From Sphaerisporangium melleum (GTDB lineage Bacteria > Actinomycetota > Actinomycetes > Streptosporangiales > Streptosporangiaceae): DNA of 64,000 bases. Under the pieces are notes generated by a model. The model saw nothing but the letters and a program-made list of their open reading frames with translations, was not told the DNA's origin and searched no databases. The position numbers and the translations under genes are program-made. The stretch is from positions 125,549-189,548 of the forward strand of contig NZ_BMNT01000007.1 of assembly GCF_014646695.1 (NCBI RefSeq), written 5' to 3'. Positions within the stretch are counted from its first letter, which is position 1, and each line of letters begins with the position of its first letter. This document shows, in pieces, positions 9,306 through 15,810 of this stretch.

Positions 9306-9420
9306 GGTGTGTCTCCCAGGAACGGTGTCCGTGGTGTCGCCGGGGGTCGGGTCAGGGGGTGGACCGGGGATTGGAGGGCGCGGCAGGGGATACCTCTGCA
9401 ATACGGTCCGTCGGCCACGG

Positions 9421-9555
9421 TCACTCGCAGCCGTCGGGGTCGTTGGCCATGATGCTGGTCACGACGTCGAGGTTCTTCCGGCCGCGCATGGCGGTGCAGC
9501 AGTCGGTCTGCTTCTCGGACACTTCGGCGTTCTCGATCATGGAAATGGCGATCAT
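9421..9555 (-). CDS. Putative RiPP precursor peptide (44 aa)
   Basis: Small ORF of 44 residues, missed by length cut-offs. It begins MIAISMIENAEVSEKQ, a leader-like acidic and hydrophobic segment, followed by Cys19-Cys20, a basic patch (MRGRK, 23-27), DVVTSIMAND and a C-terminal DGCE with Cys43 next to last. The ATG at 9555 has one of the strongest ribosome-binding sites in the window. It sits between the OPT transporter and the radical SAM/SPASM maturase on the same strand, the usual place of a precursor. Cys19, Cys20 and Cys43 are candidates for crosslinking or S-methylation, and the leader/core boundary is not obvious. No known precursor family was recognised. Confidence 0.78.
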   Translation of the reverse strand: MIAISMIENAEVSEKQTDCCTAMRGRKNLDVVTSIMANDPDGCE

Positions 9556-9563
9556 AGGTATCA

Positions 9564-9571
9564 CCTCCTCC
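9564..9571 (-). promoter_or_regulatory. Strong Shine-Dalgarno of the precursor peptide
   Basis: GGAGGAGG lies 8 bp before the ATG at 9555. It is the best match to the 16S anti-SD seen in this operon and supports translation of the 44-residue ORF at a high level relative to its neighbours, as expected for a precursor needed in excess over its maturase. Confidence 0.75.
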
Positions 9572-9660
9572 GCTGTGATCTCTGCCGCGCTCTCCGGCCC
9601 GCTCCCCGGCGCGACGCGGCGGGGAGAGTCGTTGGTGGGGCACGCGCCCCAGGTGGCGGG

Positions 9661-11370
9661 TCACCGCAGGACCTCCCGCACGATGAGCACCGCCACGGTG
9701 ATCAGGCCCTCGCCGATGATCAGTCCGGAGGCGACGATCTCGGTGGCGCTGCGCCGGCCGGGATTGCGGCGGGTGAGCAGCCACTGGGTCAGGCCTCCGG
9801 CGGCGAGGGTCAGCGAGTAGGCGGGGGGAAGCAGCACCCCGAGGCCGATCATCGTGGGCATGGCCGAGGTGAAGGCCAGGCCCAGGCCCAGCGGACCGGA
9901 GACGGCCAGCGCGAGGGCCACGGTGGCGGGGTAGTCGGCCGATCCCCGTACGGTGGCGTCCACGAACTGGACCGCCGTGGCCACGGGGGCGGGGAAGGAA
10001 CCTCCTCCGAGCACACCCGCGCGGCTGAGCACCGCGATCACCAGGACTCCGACCACGGCGCCGGCCAGGCCGCCCGCCAGTTGCGTCCAGCCCGTCAGCC
10101 GCCTGGGCGGCTCGGACAGGCCCTCGGGACGTTCGTGCGCCACCTTCACCGAGTAGGTGAAGTAGACCGCGGCGAGGGCCGCGCAGCAGATGGTCGAGGC
10201 CATGAGCAACGCCGCCGTCTGGTCCGCGCCGGACATGGCGAAGACCACGACGCTGAAGTACAGCGCCGGGGACAACGGCACCAGCCCGATCTCGCCACCG
10301 GCCCGGGTGAGGAACACGGTCATCACGGCGAGCAGCACGACGCCGAGCAGGCCGTAACCGAGGTAGCGCAGCAGGGACGGGTACATCAGCGCCACGAGCG
10401 CCGTGCCCACGAGGACGGCGACGGCGAGCCATCGAGTACGCCCCGGGAGCGGGCGGCCTCCCTGGATGGAACGCACCAGCGGGCCGCGAACCCGGGCGAT
10501 CGAGGCGAGGGAGTAACCGAGGATGAGGCCGACACCGGCGGCGAGCACCCAGGGATAGGACAGATGGTCGTTGTAGGCGACGGTCCGTCCCGCCGTGCCG
10601 TCCTGGACCGCCCACATGACGACGGTGTACGCCGCGCCGGCCGCCAGCCAGGCGCACGCGCGCGGGCCGATGAGGAAGCCGACCCCGTACAGCAACGGCG
10701 AGAGGGCCAGGGCGAGATGGGTGCCCGTGATCTCCGGCGTGACGTCGTGACCCCACAGGGCGATCCCCAGGGCCGACGCGGCGCCCACGCCGGCGGCGAT
10801 GGGGAGCAGGCGGCCGAGCCGGTCGTTCTCCCCGTCCTTGGGAGTGCTGAGCGACGCCATCAGGGTGATGGCCGGCTTGAGGGTCGGATAGGGCAGTTTC
10901 TCGGCGACCACCAGCGTCCGCGCGACGAGCCCGCCGAGCAGGATGCCCACGGCGTTCGCGGCCATCGCCAGCACCATCAGGAAACCCCAGGCCGGCAACT
11001 CACCGGCCCGCAGTACGACCGCTCCGATGCCGGTGTCCAGCGCGGCCGTCGCCATGTATCCACTGGAGGCGATGGAGAAGACGACGAAGAGGCCCTGCCA
11101 GTTGAGCGCTCCCGCCACCCGGAGCAGCGCCGCGCCCAGCGCGGCCACCAGCGCCGACCCTCCGAAGGACGTGCCGGTGCGGAACAGGACCAGCACGTTG
11201 AGGACACAGAGCAGCACGCCGATGGCCAGGCCGATCAGCGTGGCGCGGACGTACGAGCCCTGCCAGCCGGCCGGGGCGTCCAGTGCCAGGGTCGATCGCG
11301 ATGTGGCGGAGGATGCGGTGCGCTCCTTTCCTCCCACAGAACGCCCCCCATCTCGACCAAGTGAAAACAT
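9661..11370 (-). CDS. OPT-family oligopeptide/metal-chelate transporter
   Basis: 569-residue polytopic membrane protein of the OPT superfamily (oligopeptide and yellow-stripe-like transporters), with about 14-16 hydrophobic segments after a polar N-terminus of roughly 35 residues. Segments such as EKLPYPTLKPAITLM and GGEIGLVPLSP are typical of the family. Members take up small peptides or metal-chelator complexes by proton symport. As first gene of the RiPP operon it may import the mature product or its metal complex, or export it; direction is inferred only. ATG at 11370 lies about 23 nt after the predicted transcription start and has no clear SD. A GGAGGAAAGGAG inside the frame has no good start after it. 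Confidence 0.87.
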   Translation of the reverse strand: MFSLGRDGGRSVGGKERTASSATSRSTLALDAPAGWQGSYVRATLIGLAIGVLLCVLNVLVLFRTGTSFGGSALVAALGAALLRVAGALNWQGLFVVFSIASSGYMATAALDTGIGAVVLRAGELPAWGFLMVLAMAANAVGILLGGLVARTLVVAEKLPYPTLKPAITLMASLSTPKDGENDRLGRLLPIAAGVGAASALGIALWGHDVTPEITGTHLALALSPLLYGVGFLIGPRACAWLAAGAAYTVVMWAVQDGTAGRTVAYNDHLSYPWVLAAGVGLILGYSLASIARVRGPLVRSIQGGRPLPGRTRWLAVAVLVGTALVALMYPSLLRYLGYGLLGVVLLAVMTVFLTRAGGEIGLVPLSPALYFSVVVFAMSGADQTAALLMASTICCAALAAVYFTYSVKVAHERPEGLSEPPRRLTGWTQLAGGLAGAVVGVLVIAVLSRAGVLGGGSFPAPVATAVQFVDATVRGSADYPATVALALAVSGPLGLGLAFTSAMPTMIGLGVLLPPAYSLTLAAGGLTQWLLTRRNPGRRSATEIVASGLIIGEGLITVAVLIVREVLR

Positions 11371-11384
11371 TGATAGTTATCGAT
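11369..11384. promoter_or_regulatory. Imperfect dyad over the start of the OPT gene
   Basis: ATTGATAGTTATCGAT has 6-bp arms (one mismatch) around a 4-bp centre, located between the predicted -10 and the first codons of the OPT gene. The position would allow repression of the whole operon. It loosely resembles ATCAA/TTGAT half-sites of ArsR-type repressors, but no ArsR gene is in the window, so this is a weak prediction. Confidence 0.3.
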
Positions 11385-11399
11385 GCAGCCGACGAGTGC

Positions 11400-11428
11400 A
11401 CATTAAATGGGCCGACGGCGACGGTCAA
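11400..11428 (-). promoter_or_regulatory. Predicted housekeeping-type promoter of the RiPP operon
   Basis: On the minus strand TTGACC (11428-11423) and TAATGT (11405-11400) are separated by exactly 17 bp, a close fit to the primary sigma-factor consensus in an AT-richer island of an otherwise very GC-rich region. Transcription would begin near 11393, about 23 nt before the OPT start codon. Confidence 0.55.
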
Positions 11429-11527
11429 GAGCCTTGACGACATTGCCTATTCGTGCATACAGCCCGTGTTACGTGACCATTGCGATACTTTTCGTAATTA
11501 CGCCATGCACCATTTCGGCCCGCCGGA

Positions 11528-12256
11528 TCACAGGGTGCGATCGGCGAGCAGAGGGTCGCCGTCCCCATGTCCGGTCGTCACCACGCCCGGATCCCGGCCG
11601 TACAGCCCGGCCACCAGAGCGAGACCGATCGCGCCGCCGATCAGCTGGACGACGACGAACCCCGGCACCGAGGACGGGGCGATCCCGGCGAAGGTGTCGG
11701 AGAAGGCACGGCCGATGGTCACGGCCGGGTTCGCGAAGCTGGTCGACGAGGTGAACCAGTACGCCGCGCCGATATAGGAGGCGACCGCGACCGGCGCCAG
11801 GCGGGCGTTGTCCGCGCGGACCAGCAGGAAGATGACGAGCACCAGGCCTGCCGTGGCGACCACCTCGCCGAGCAGGAGGTTTCCGGCCGAACGGTCGTGC
11901 GTGGACCAGGTGACGGCCGCCTTGCCGAACATCGCGTTGGCCAGCACGGCCCCGCTGATGGCGCCGGCGATCTGCGCGGCGGCGTACACCCCCACGTCGG
12001 AGAGCGAAAGCCTGCGGTGCACCCACCAGTCGGCCAGCGTGACCACCGGATTGAAGTGCGCTCCCGAGATCGGGCCGAGAATGAGGATCAGCACCCCGAG
12101 CCCGAAGACCGTCGCCATCGAGTTCTCCAGCAACTGGAGTCCCACGTCATTGGGCGAAAGCTCCTGCCCCGTGATCCCCGATCCGACCACCACCGTCACC
12201 AGCAGCAGCGTGCCCACGTACTCGGCCAGCGCCCGGCGGGGCAACGCCGGACTCAT
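11528..12256 (-). CDS. MIP-family aquaporin (NPV/NPA type)
   Basis: 242-residue channel with six hydrophobic segments and two half-helix signatures: HFNPVVTL (first motif NPV rather than NPA) and SFANPAVTIGRAFSDT (second motif NPA). From family knowledge, proteins of this subtype are common in actinobacterial ars operons, where an AqpS-like channel lets arsenite leave the cell; water or glycerol transport remains possible. ATG at 12256 starts just before the first membrane segment. Open frame continues to 12349, with another ATG at 12322, so the start is uncertain. It lies 157 bp upstream of the OPT gene on the same strand and could be co-regulated with the peptide operon, though a separate promoter lies between them. 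Confidence 0.88.
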   Translation of the reverse strand: MSPALPRRALAEYVGTLLLVTVVVGSGITGQELSPNDVGLQLLENSMATVFGLGVLILILGPISGAHFNPVVTLADWWVHRRLSLSDVGVYAAAQIAGAISGAVLANAMFGKAAVTWSTHDRSAGNLLLGEVVATAGLVLVIFLLVRADNARLAPVAVASYIGAAYWFTSSTSFANPAVTIGRAFSDTFAGIAPSSVPGFVVVQLIGGAIGLALVAGLYGRDPGVVTTGHGDGDPLLADRTL

Positions 12257-12660
12257 CGGGAACCACCGACCCGATCGAGGCGGACTGAGGATTCGCGCAC
12301 GTTCAGGCCTTTCCCTTGACATGACACAGCGCATGACGCCCTGCCACACCGCACCAGCCGACCTGTCGTTACCTGACGCCAGGCACCCCTACCAGCACTA
12401 TCCGAACCGATATTTACAGATATCAATGCGATTTGGTAGGGCCGATTTCCAGGAAGATCCGCCAAGCACGGCGCCAAGGCTCCGGCGCGCGATGACGCAT
12501 TTACGGACAGACCAAAAAGGCGCGATCACTCGGCGGCAGACGGGCTTGCCCGTGCCGATCAGCGGCTCGACAACGGCCACCACCGAGACGGCCGCGTGGG
12601 ACGACGTCAGGGACACTCGCCGGGTGCGCGAGCCGGTGGCGGCGAGGAAGGGCTCAGGGA
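12257..12660. other. Intergenic region upstream of aquaporin
   Basis: About 400 bp without a convincing gene. An AT-rich island at roughly 12407-12435 contains GATATTTACAGATATC, a short inverted repeat, and may hold the aquaporin promoter/operator. The part near 12540-12660 is downstream of the TIGR01777 gene; no strong terminator hairpin was noticed there. Confidence 0.4.
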
Positions 12661-13614
12661 TCAGTTGCCGGTGGGCCCGGTGCGTGCGCGCTGCAGGAGG
12701 TCGGCGGCGGCGCCGGGCCAGTGGGGGTGGCCGAAGGTGAAGCCCGCCTCCAGGAGGCGGGCGGGGACGACGCGGCGGCTCTTCAGCAGGAGTTCGGTGT
12801 CCGAGCGCAGCGCGAACGCGCCGATCTCGGCCATCCATTTCGTGGCCGGCAGGCCCACGGGAACGCCGCACGCGGCGCGCAGCACTCGCATGAACGCGCG
12901 CTGGGGCACAGGCGCGGGAGCGGCGAGGTTCACCGGGCCGGCGAGGTCGTCCCGGGCGGCGAGGAACTCCACGGCGCGGACGAAGTCGTGGTCGTGGATC
13001 CACGACACGTACTGCGCGCCGCCCGCCACCGGGCCGCCGAGGCCGAGCCGTGCCAGCCGCAGCAGGACGTCGAAGACCCCGCCGCGGTCAGGGCTCATCA
13101 CCATGGCCGTGCGCATGGCGACCTTGCGCGTGTGCGGGGTCTCGGCCCGGTCCTGCTCCCGCTCCCACGCTTTCGCGATCTCCACGCTGTAGGCCCAGTA
13201 ACCCGGCACGCCGGGTTCCGCGCCGCCGAGCACGCCGGTCGCCTCGTCGTTGGCCGCGTCGAAGCGGTGGGCGTAGATCGTGGCGGTGCTCATCTGCAAC
13301 CAGACCCGGGGAGGCCGCTCGGCCGTCGCGATGGCCTCTCCCACGACCCGGGCCGAACGCACCCGCGAATCCATCATGGCCCGCAGGTTGGCCGGGGTGT
13401 AGCGGCAGTTCACGCTGCGTCCGGCCAGGTTGATGACGATGTCGGCGCCGTCGACCTCCTTGGCCCAGGGCCCGAGGCTCGCGCCGTCCCAGTGGACCTC
13501 ATGGCGGCGTGCCGGCCGTCTGGTCAGGATCACGACGTCATGGCCCGCGGCGGTCAGCGCACGGTCGAGGATGGCGCCTACCTGCCCGGTTCCTCCGGGT
13601 ATCACTACCTTCAT
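12661..13614 (-). CDS. TIGR01777 family epimerase-like protein
   Basis: 317-residue NAD(P)-binding Rossmann protein of the atypical SDR family TIGR01777 (YfcH/SulA-like). The N-terminal VVIPGGTGQVGAILDRAL is the nucleotide-binding glycine motif; INLAGRSVNCRYTP and a C-terminal DUF1731-like block (VPARLLEAGFTFGHPHW) are characteristic. Its biochemical activity is not established for the family. ATG at 13614. It is divergent from a small methyltransferase gene, and a perfect 16-bp palindrome lies 43 bp upstream of its start. Confidence 0.9.
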   Translation of the reverse strand: MKVVIPGGTGQVGAILDRALTAAGHDVVILTRRPARRHEVHWDGASLGPWAKEVDGADIVINLAGRSVNCRYTPANLRAMMDSRVRSARVVGEAIATAERPPRVWLQMSTATIYAHRFDAANDEATGVLGGAEPGVPGYWAYSVEIAKAWEREQDRAETPHTRKVAMRTAMVMSPDRGGVFDVLLRLARLGLGGPVAGGAQYVSWIHDHDFVRAVEFLAARDDLAGPVNLAAPAPVPQRAFMRVLRAACGVPVGLPATKWMAEIGAFALRSDTELLLKSRRVVPARLLEAGFTFGHPHWPGAAADLLQRARTGPTGN

Positions 13615-13656
13615 CGGTGATCCCCTCAGCCGGCTGGGACGAGCCTAACCCAGTGG

Positions 13657-13672
13657 CTTGAACGCGTTCAAG
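13657..13672. promoter_or_regulatory. Perfect 16-bp palindrome, likely operator
   Basis: CTTGAACGCGTTCAAG is a perfect inverted repeat in the divergent region between the TIGR01777 gene and the small methyltransferase. The shape is typical of TetR-type operators. No regulator gene is adjacent, so the binding protein would be encoded elsewhere. Confidence 0.5.
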
Positions 13673-13816
13673 ACAAGTCGATGCCAGATCCGGTGTTCCA
13701 CATCTGGACGGCGTACGTTTCACATCCGGGCGGTGATTCGGCGTCCCGGCTTGGCGAGGATCGCTTTCGGCAGGTGGAACGGATCCGGCGTTCGCCGGGC
13801 GAGAGGGAAGCGAGCC

Positions 13817-14392
13817 GTGTCGTTCTTCGTCGAGTTCGTGAGAAGTCCCCTGACGGTCGGCGCGGTGGCGCCGAGCGGTCCGGCGCTGGCCGCGGAGGTC
13901 ACGGCTCCGGTGCCCCGGACGGGGTCCCCGGTCGTCGTCGAGCTCGGTCCTGGCACCGGCTCGTTCACCGCGGCCATCCAGCGGCGCCTCGCGGGTGACG
14001 GCCGGCACATCGCCCTGGAGATCAACCCGCGGTTCGCCGAGCGGCTGGCCGGCCTCCATCCGAAGGTGGACGTCGTGACCGCGGACGCCGCGGACCTCGG
14101 CACCGTGCTGGCGGAGCGTGGCCTCGAGCAGGCCGATGTCGTGGTCAGCGGCCTGCCATGGGCGGCGTTCGCCGAGGGCCAGGAGCGCGACGTGCTGTCC
14201 GCGGTGGCCGCGGCCCTGCCACCGGACGGGGTGTTCACCACGTTCGCCTACGTGCACACCCGGTGGGCGCCGCCGGCCCGGCGCCTGCTCGGTTCGCTGC
14301 GCGGGCGGTTCGACGAGGTCATCATCAGCCGCACCATCTGGGGCAATCTGCCGCCCGCGCTGGTCTACCACTGCCGCCGCCCGAACACCTGA
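13817..14392 (+). CDS. Small class I SAM methyltransferase (phospholipid-methyltransferase/KsgA-like)
   Basis: 191-residue methyltransferase. VVELGPGTGSFTAAI is SAM motif I, HIALEINPRFAERL the acidic motif II region, and DVVVSGLPWAAF a motif IV of the NxPY/SxPW kind found in rRNA adenine dimethylases and PmtA-like phosphatidylethanolamine N-methyltransferases. The short size and FFVEFVRSPLTVGAVAPSG start resemble PmtA-like lipid methyltransferases. GTG at 13817 follows a GAGAGGGAAG purine stretch; the longer open frame from 13658 has no supported start. Substrate not known. Confidence 0.72.
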   Translation: MSFFVEFVRSPLTVGAVAPSGPALAAEVTAPVPRTGSPVVVELGPGTGSFTAAIQRRLAGDGRHIALEINPRFAERLAGLHPKVDVVTADAADLGTVLAERGLEQADVVVSGLPWAAFAEGQERDVLSAVAAALPPDGVFTTFAYVHTRWAPPARRLLGSLRGRFDEVIISRTIWGNLPPALVYHCRRPNT

Positions 14393-14641
14393 ACCGCCCG
14401 CCCATACCTGTCCGGCCGCCGGCCCGTCCGGCACAGGTCGTGGTTCGCCGACCCCAACGGCCGTCGCGTTGGCCCGCTACGGGATATATCGCGTGCCGCC
14501 GTCGAGGGTGAGCAGGACCCGAGCTGCGGCCGCCGGCATGATCGGCAATGGCACGCGGGGGCTGTCAGGGGCGGTCCAGGACGGCCGCCGGTTCATCCGA
14601 AGGCGGATAGTAGCTCGCGGGACATCCGCTACGCTGGCTCT

Positions 14642-15052
14642 GTGGGCAGGAAGGGATCATCCGAGGTGATAGGCCAGGTTGTTGCCTGGCAAATCCTACT
14701 ATGTGCACTAGTGGCGGGGTTGTTCGCCATGCATGGCCTTCAGCCCACGCCGGGGCCGGCCGAGATGCCCGTCGTCTGGACCATGCGAGTCGTCCAAGAC
14801 GGGATGCCCTCCTACGCCCCGGGCGCCTCCGACGCCCACGACCGGCAGATGCCCGCCCATGACGGGCACGGTGGCGGGGAGGTGTGCCTCGGCCTGCTTC
14901 TGATGGTGGCCTTGACGTTCCTCGTGGCCAGAGCGCTCGGCACGAGCCGGGGCCTCGAACCTCGCGTCCTCGGCCGGCTCGTGCCCAGAGCCACCTCCGC
15001 GCCCCTGGCACGCGGACCTACTCTCACCCAACTCTGCGTGCTTCGGCGGTGA
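14642..15052 (+). CDS. DUF6153-like small membrane protein
   Basis: 136 residues with two hydrophobic segments (about 12-30 and 80-95), the first ending in MHGLQP, and a His-rich loop between them (DAHDRQMPAHDGHGGGE). This layout matches the actinobacterial DUF6153 proteins, which often sit next to DUF305 proteins and copper genes. Function is unknown; the His/Met loop suggests metal contact (inference). Starts with GTG at 14642. A DUF305 gene follows after 66 bp and is probably co-transcribed. Confidence 0.7.
   Translation: MGRKGSSEVIGQVVAWQILLCALVAGLFAMHGLQPTPGPAEMPVVWTMRVVQDGMPSYAPGASDAHDRQMPAHDGHGGGEVCLGLLLMVALTFLVARALGTSRGLEPRVLGRLVPRATSAPLARGPTLTQLCVLRR
14697..14713. promoter_or_regulatory. 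BlaI-box-like sequence within the DUF6153 gene
   Basis: TACTATGTGCACTAGTG fits TACTA-N7-TAGTR, the same spacing as the box upstream of the P-type ATPase. It lies about 55 bp inside the annotated reading frame, so it is either a roadblock site, evidence for a later start, or chance. Confidence 0.25.
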
Positions 15053-15118
15053 CATCCTCTGCGGCGCTCTGCGGCCGCCTTCGGATCAGTCACCTAACCG
15101 AACCACGGAGTTGTGCAC

Positions 15119-15736
15119 ATGAAACGTCTCGTCATCGCTTCGGCCGCTCTGGCCACGGCCGGGCTGCTCGCCACCGCCTGCGGTGGACAGGAGCCAGGAA
15201 GCGGCCATGGCATGTCCTCGATGGCGTCGCCCGCCGCCACTTCCACCAGCGGTGCCACCGGCACCTCGTCGGCGGACCACAACGAGCAGGACGTGATGTT
15301 CGCCCAGATGATGATCCCTCATCATCGGCAGGCGATCGACATGGCCAAGCTCGCCGGCTCGCGGGCCTCCAGCCCTGACGTCAAGCGGTTGGCCGAGCAG
15401 ATCGAGGCTGCCCAGGGACCCGAGATCACGACCATGAGCGGTTGGCTGACCGCCTGGAACGCCGAGAGTCCGGGCGACGACATGTCCTCGATGGGACACG
15501 GCATGGACGGAATGATGTCGGCCGACGACATGAAGGAGCTCGAAGGGCTGTCGGGCGGCGCCTTCGACAAGGCATTCCTCACGATGATGATCGAGCATCA
15601 CGAGGGAGCGGTCGTCATGGCGGAGAAGGAGCAGGCTTCCGGGACCTACGCACCGGCCAGGGAACTGGCCGGCGCCATCGTCACGAGCCAGACGGCGGAG
15701 ATCGGCACGATGAAGCAGATGCTTCGATCCAAGTAG
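15119..15736 (+). CDS. DUF305 lipoprotein
   Basis: 205-residue secreted lipoprotein: signal peptide with lipobox LLATACGG, a Ser/Thr-rich linker, then the DUF305 ferritin-like helical domain with two His pairs, FAQMMIPHHRQAIDMA and FLTMMIEHHEGAVVMA, separated by a Met-rich loop (MSSMGHGMDGMM). DUF305 proteins are thought to bind metal, often near copper genes. ATG at 15119 has GGAG 8 bp upstream; GTG at 15113 is too close to the SD. Followed by a strong bidirectional terminator. Confidence 0.9.
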   Translation: MKRLVIASAALATAGLLATACGGQEPGSGHGMSSMASPAATSTSGATGTSSADHNEQDVMFAQMMIPHHRQAIDMAKLAGSRASSPDVKRLAEQIEAAQGPEITTMSGWLTAWNAESPGDDMSSMGHGMDGMMSADDMKELEGLSGGAFDKAFLTMMIEHHEGAVVMAEKEQASGTYAPARELAGAIVTSQTAEIGTMKQMLRSK

Positions 15737-15747
15737 CCCACAGGTGT

Positions 15748-15779
15748 CCTGGGGGCGCATCTCCCGATGCGCCCCCAGG
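15748..15779. terminator. Bidirectional hairpin terminator
   Basis: A perfect 14-bp stem (CCTGGGGGCGCATC and its complement) with a 4-base loop lies between the convergent DUF305 and P-type ATPase genes. Confidence 0.8.
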
Positions 15780-15810
15780 GCGCTTCCCGACGAGGCAGGA
15801 AGCCGCGAAC

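Noticed and set aside
9253-11364. 703-codon plus-strand open frame antisense to the OPT gene
   Set aside because: Composition is Gly/Arg/His-rich noise typical of antisense frames in high-GC DNA; the minus strand encodes a clear membrane protein.
11528-12256. Possible full arsenic-resistance operon
   Set aside because: No ArsR, ArsC, ACR3 or ArsB gene is found near the aquaporin; only the aquaporin and the ArsM-like enzyme hint at arsenic.
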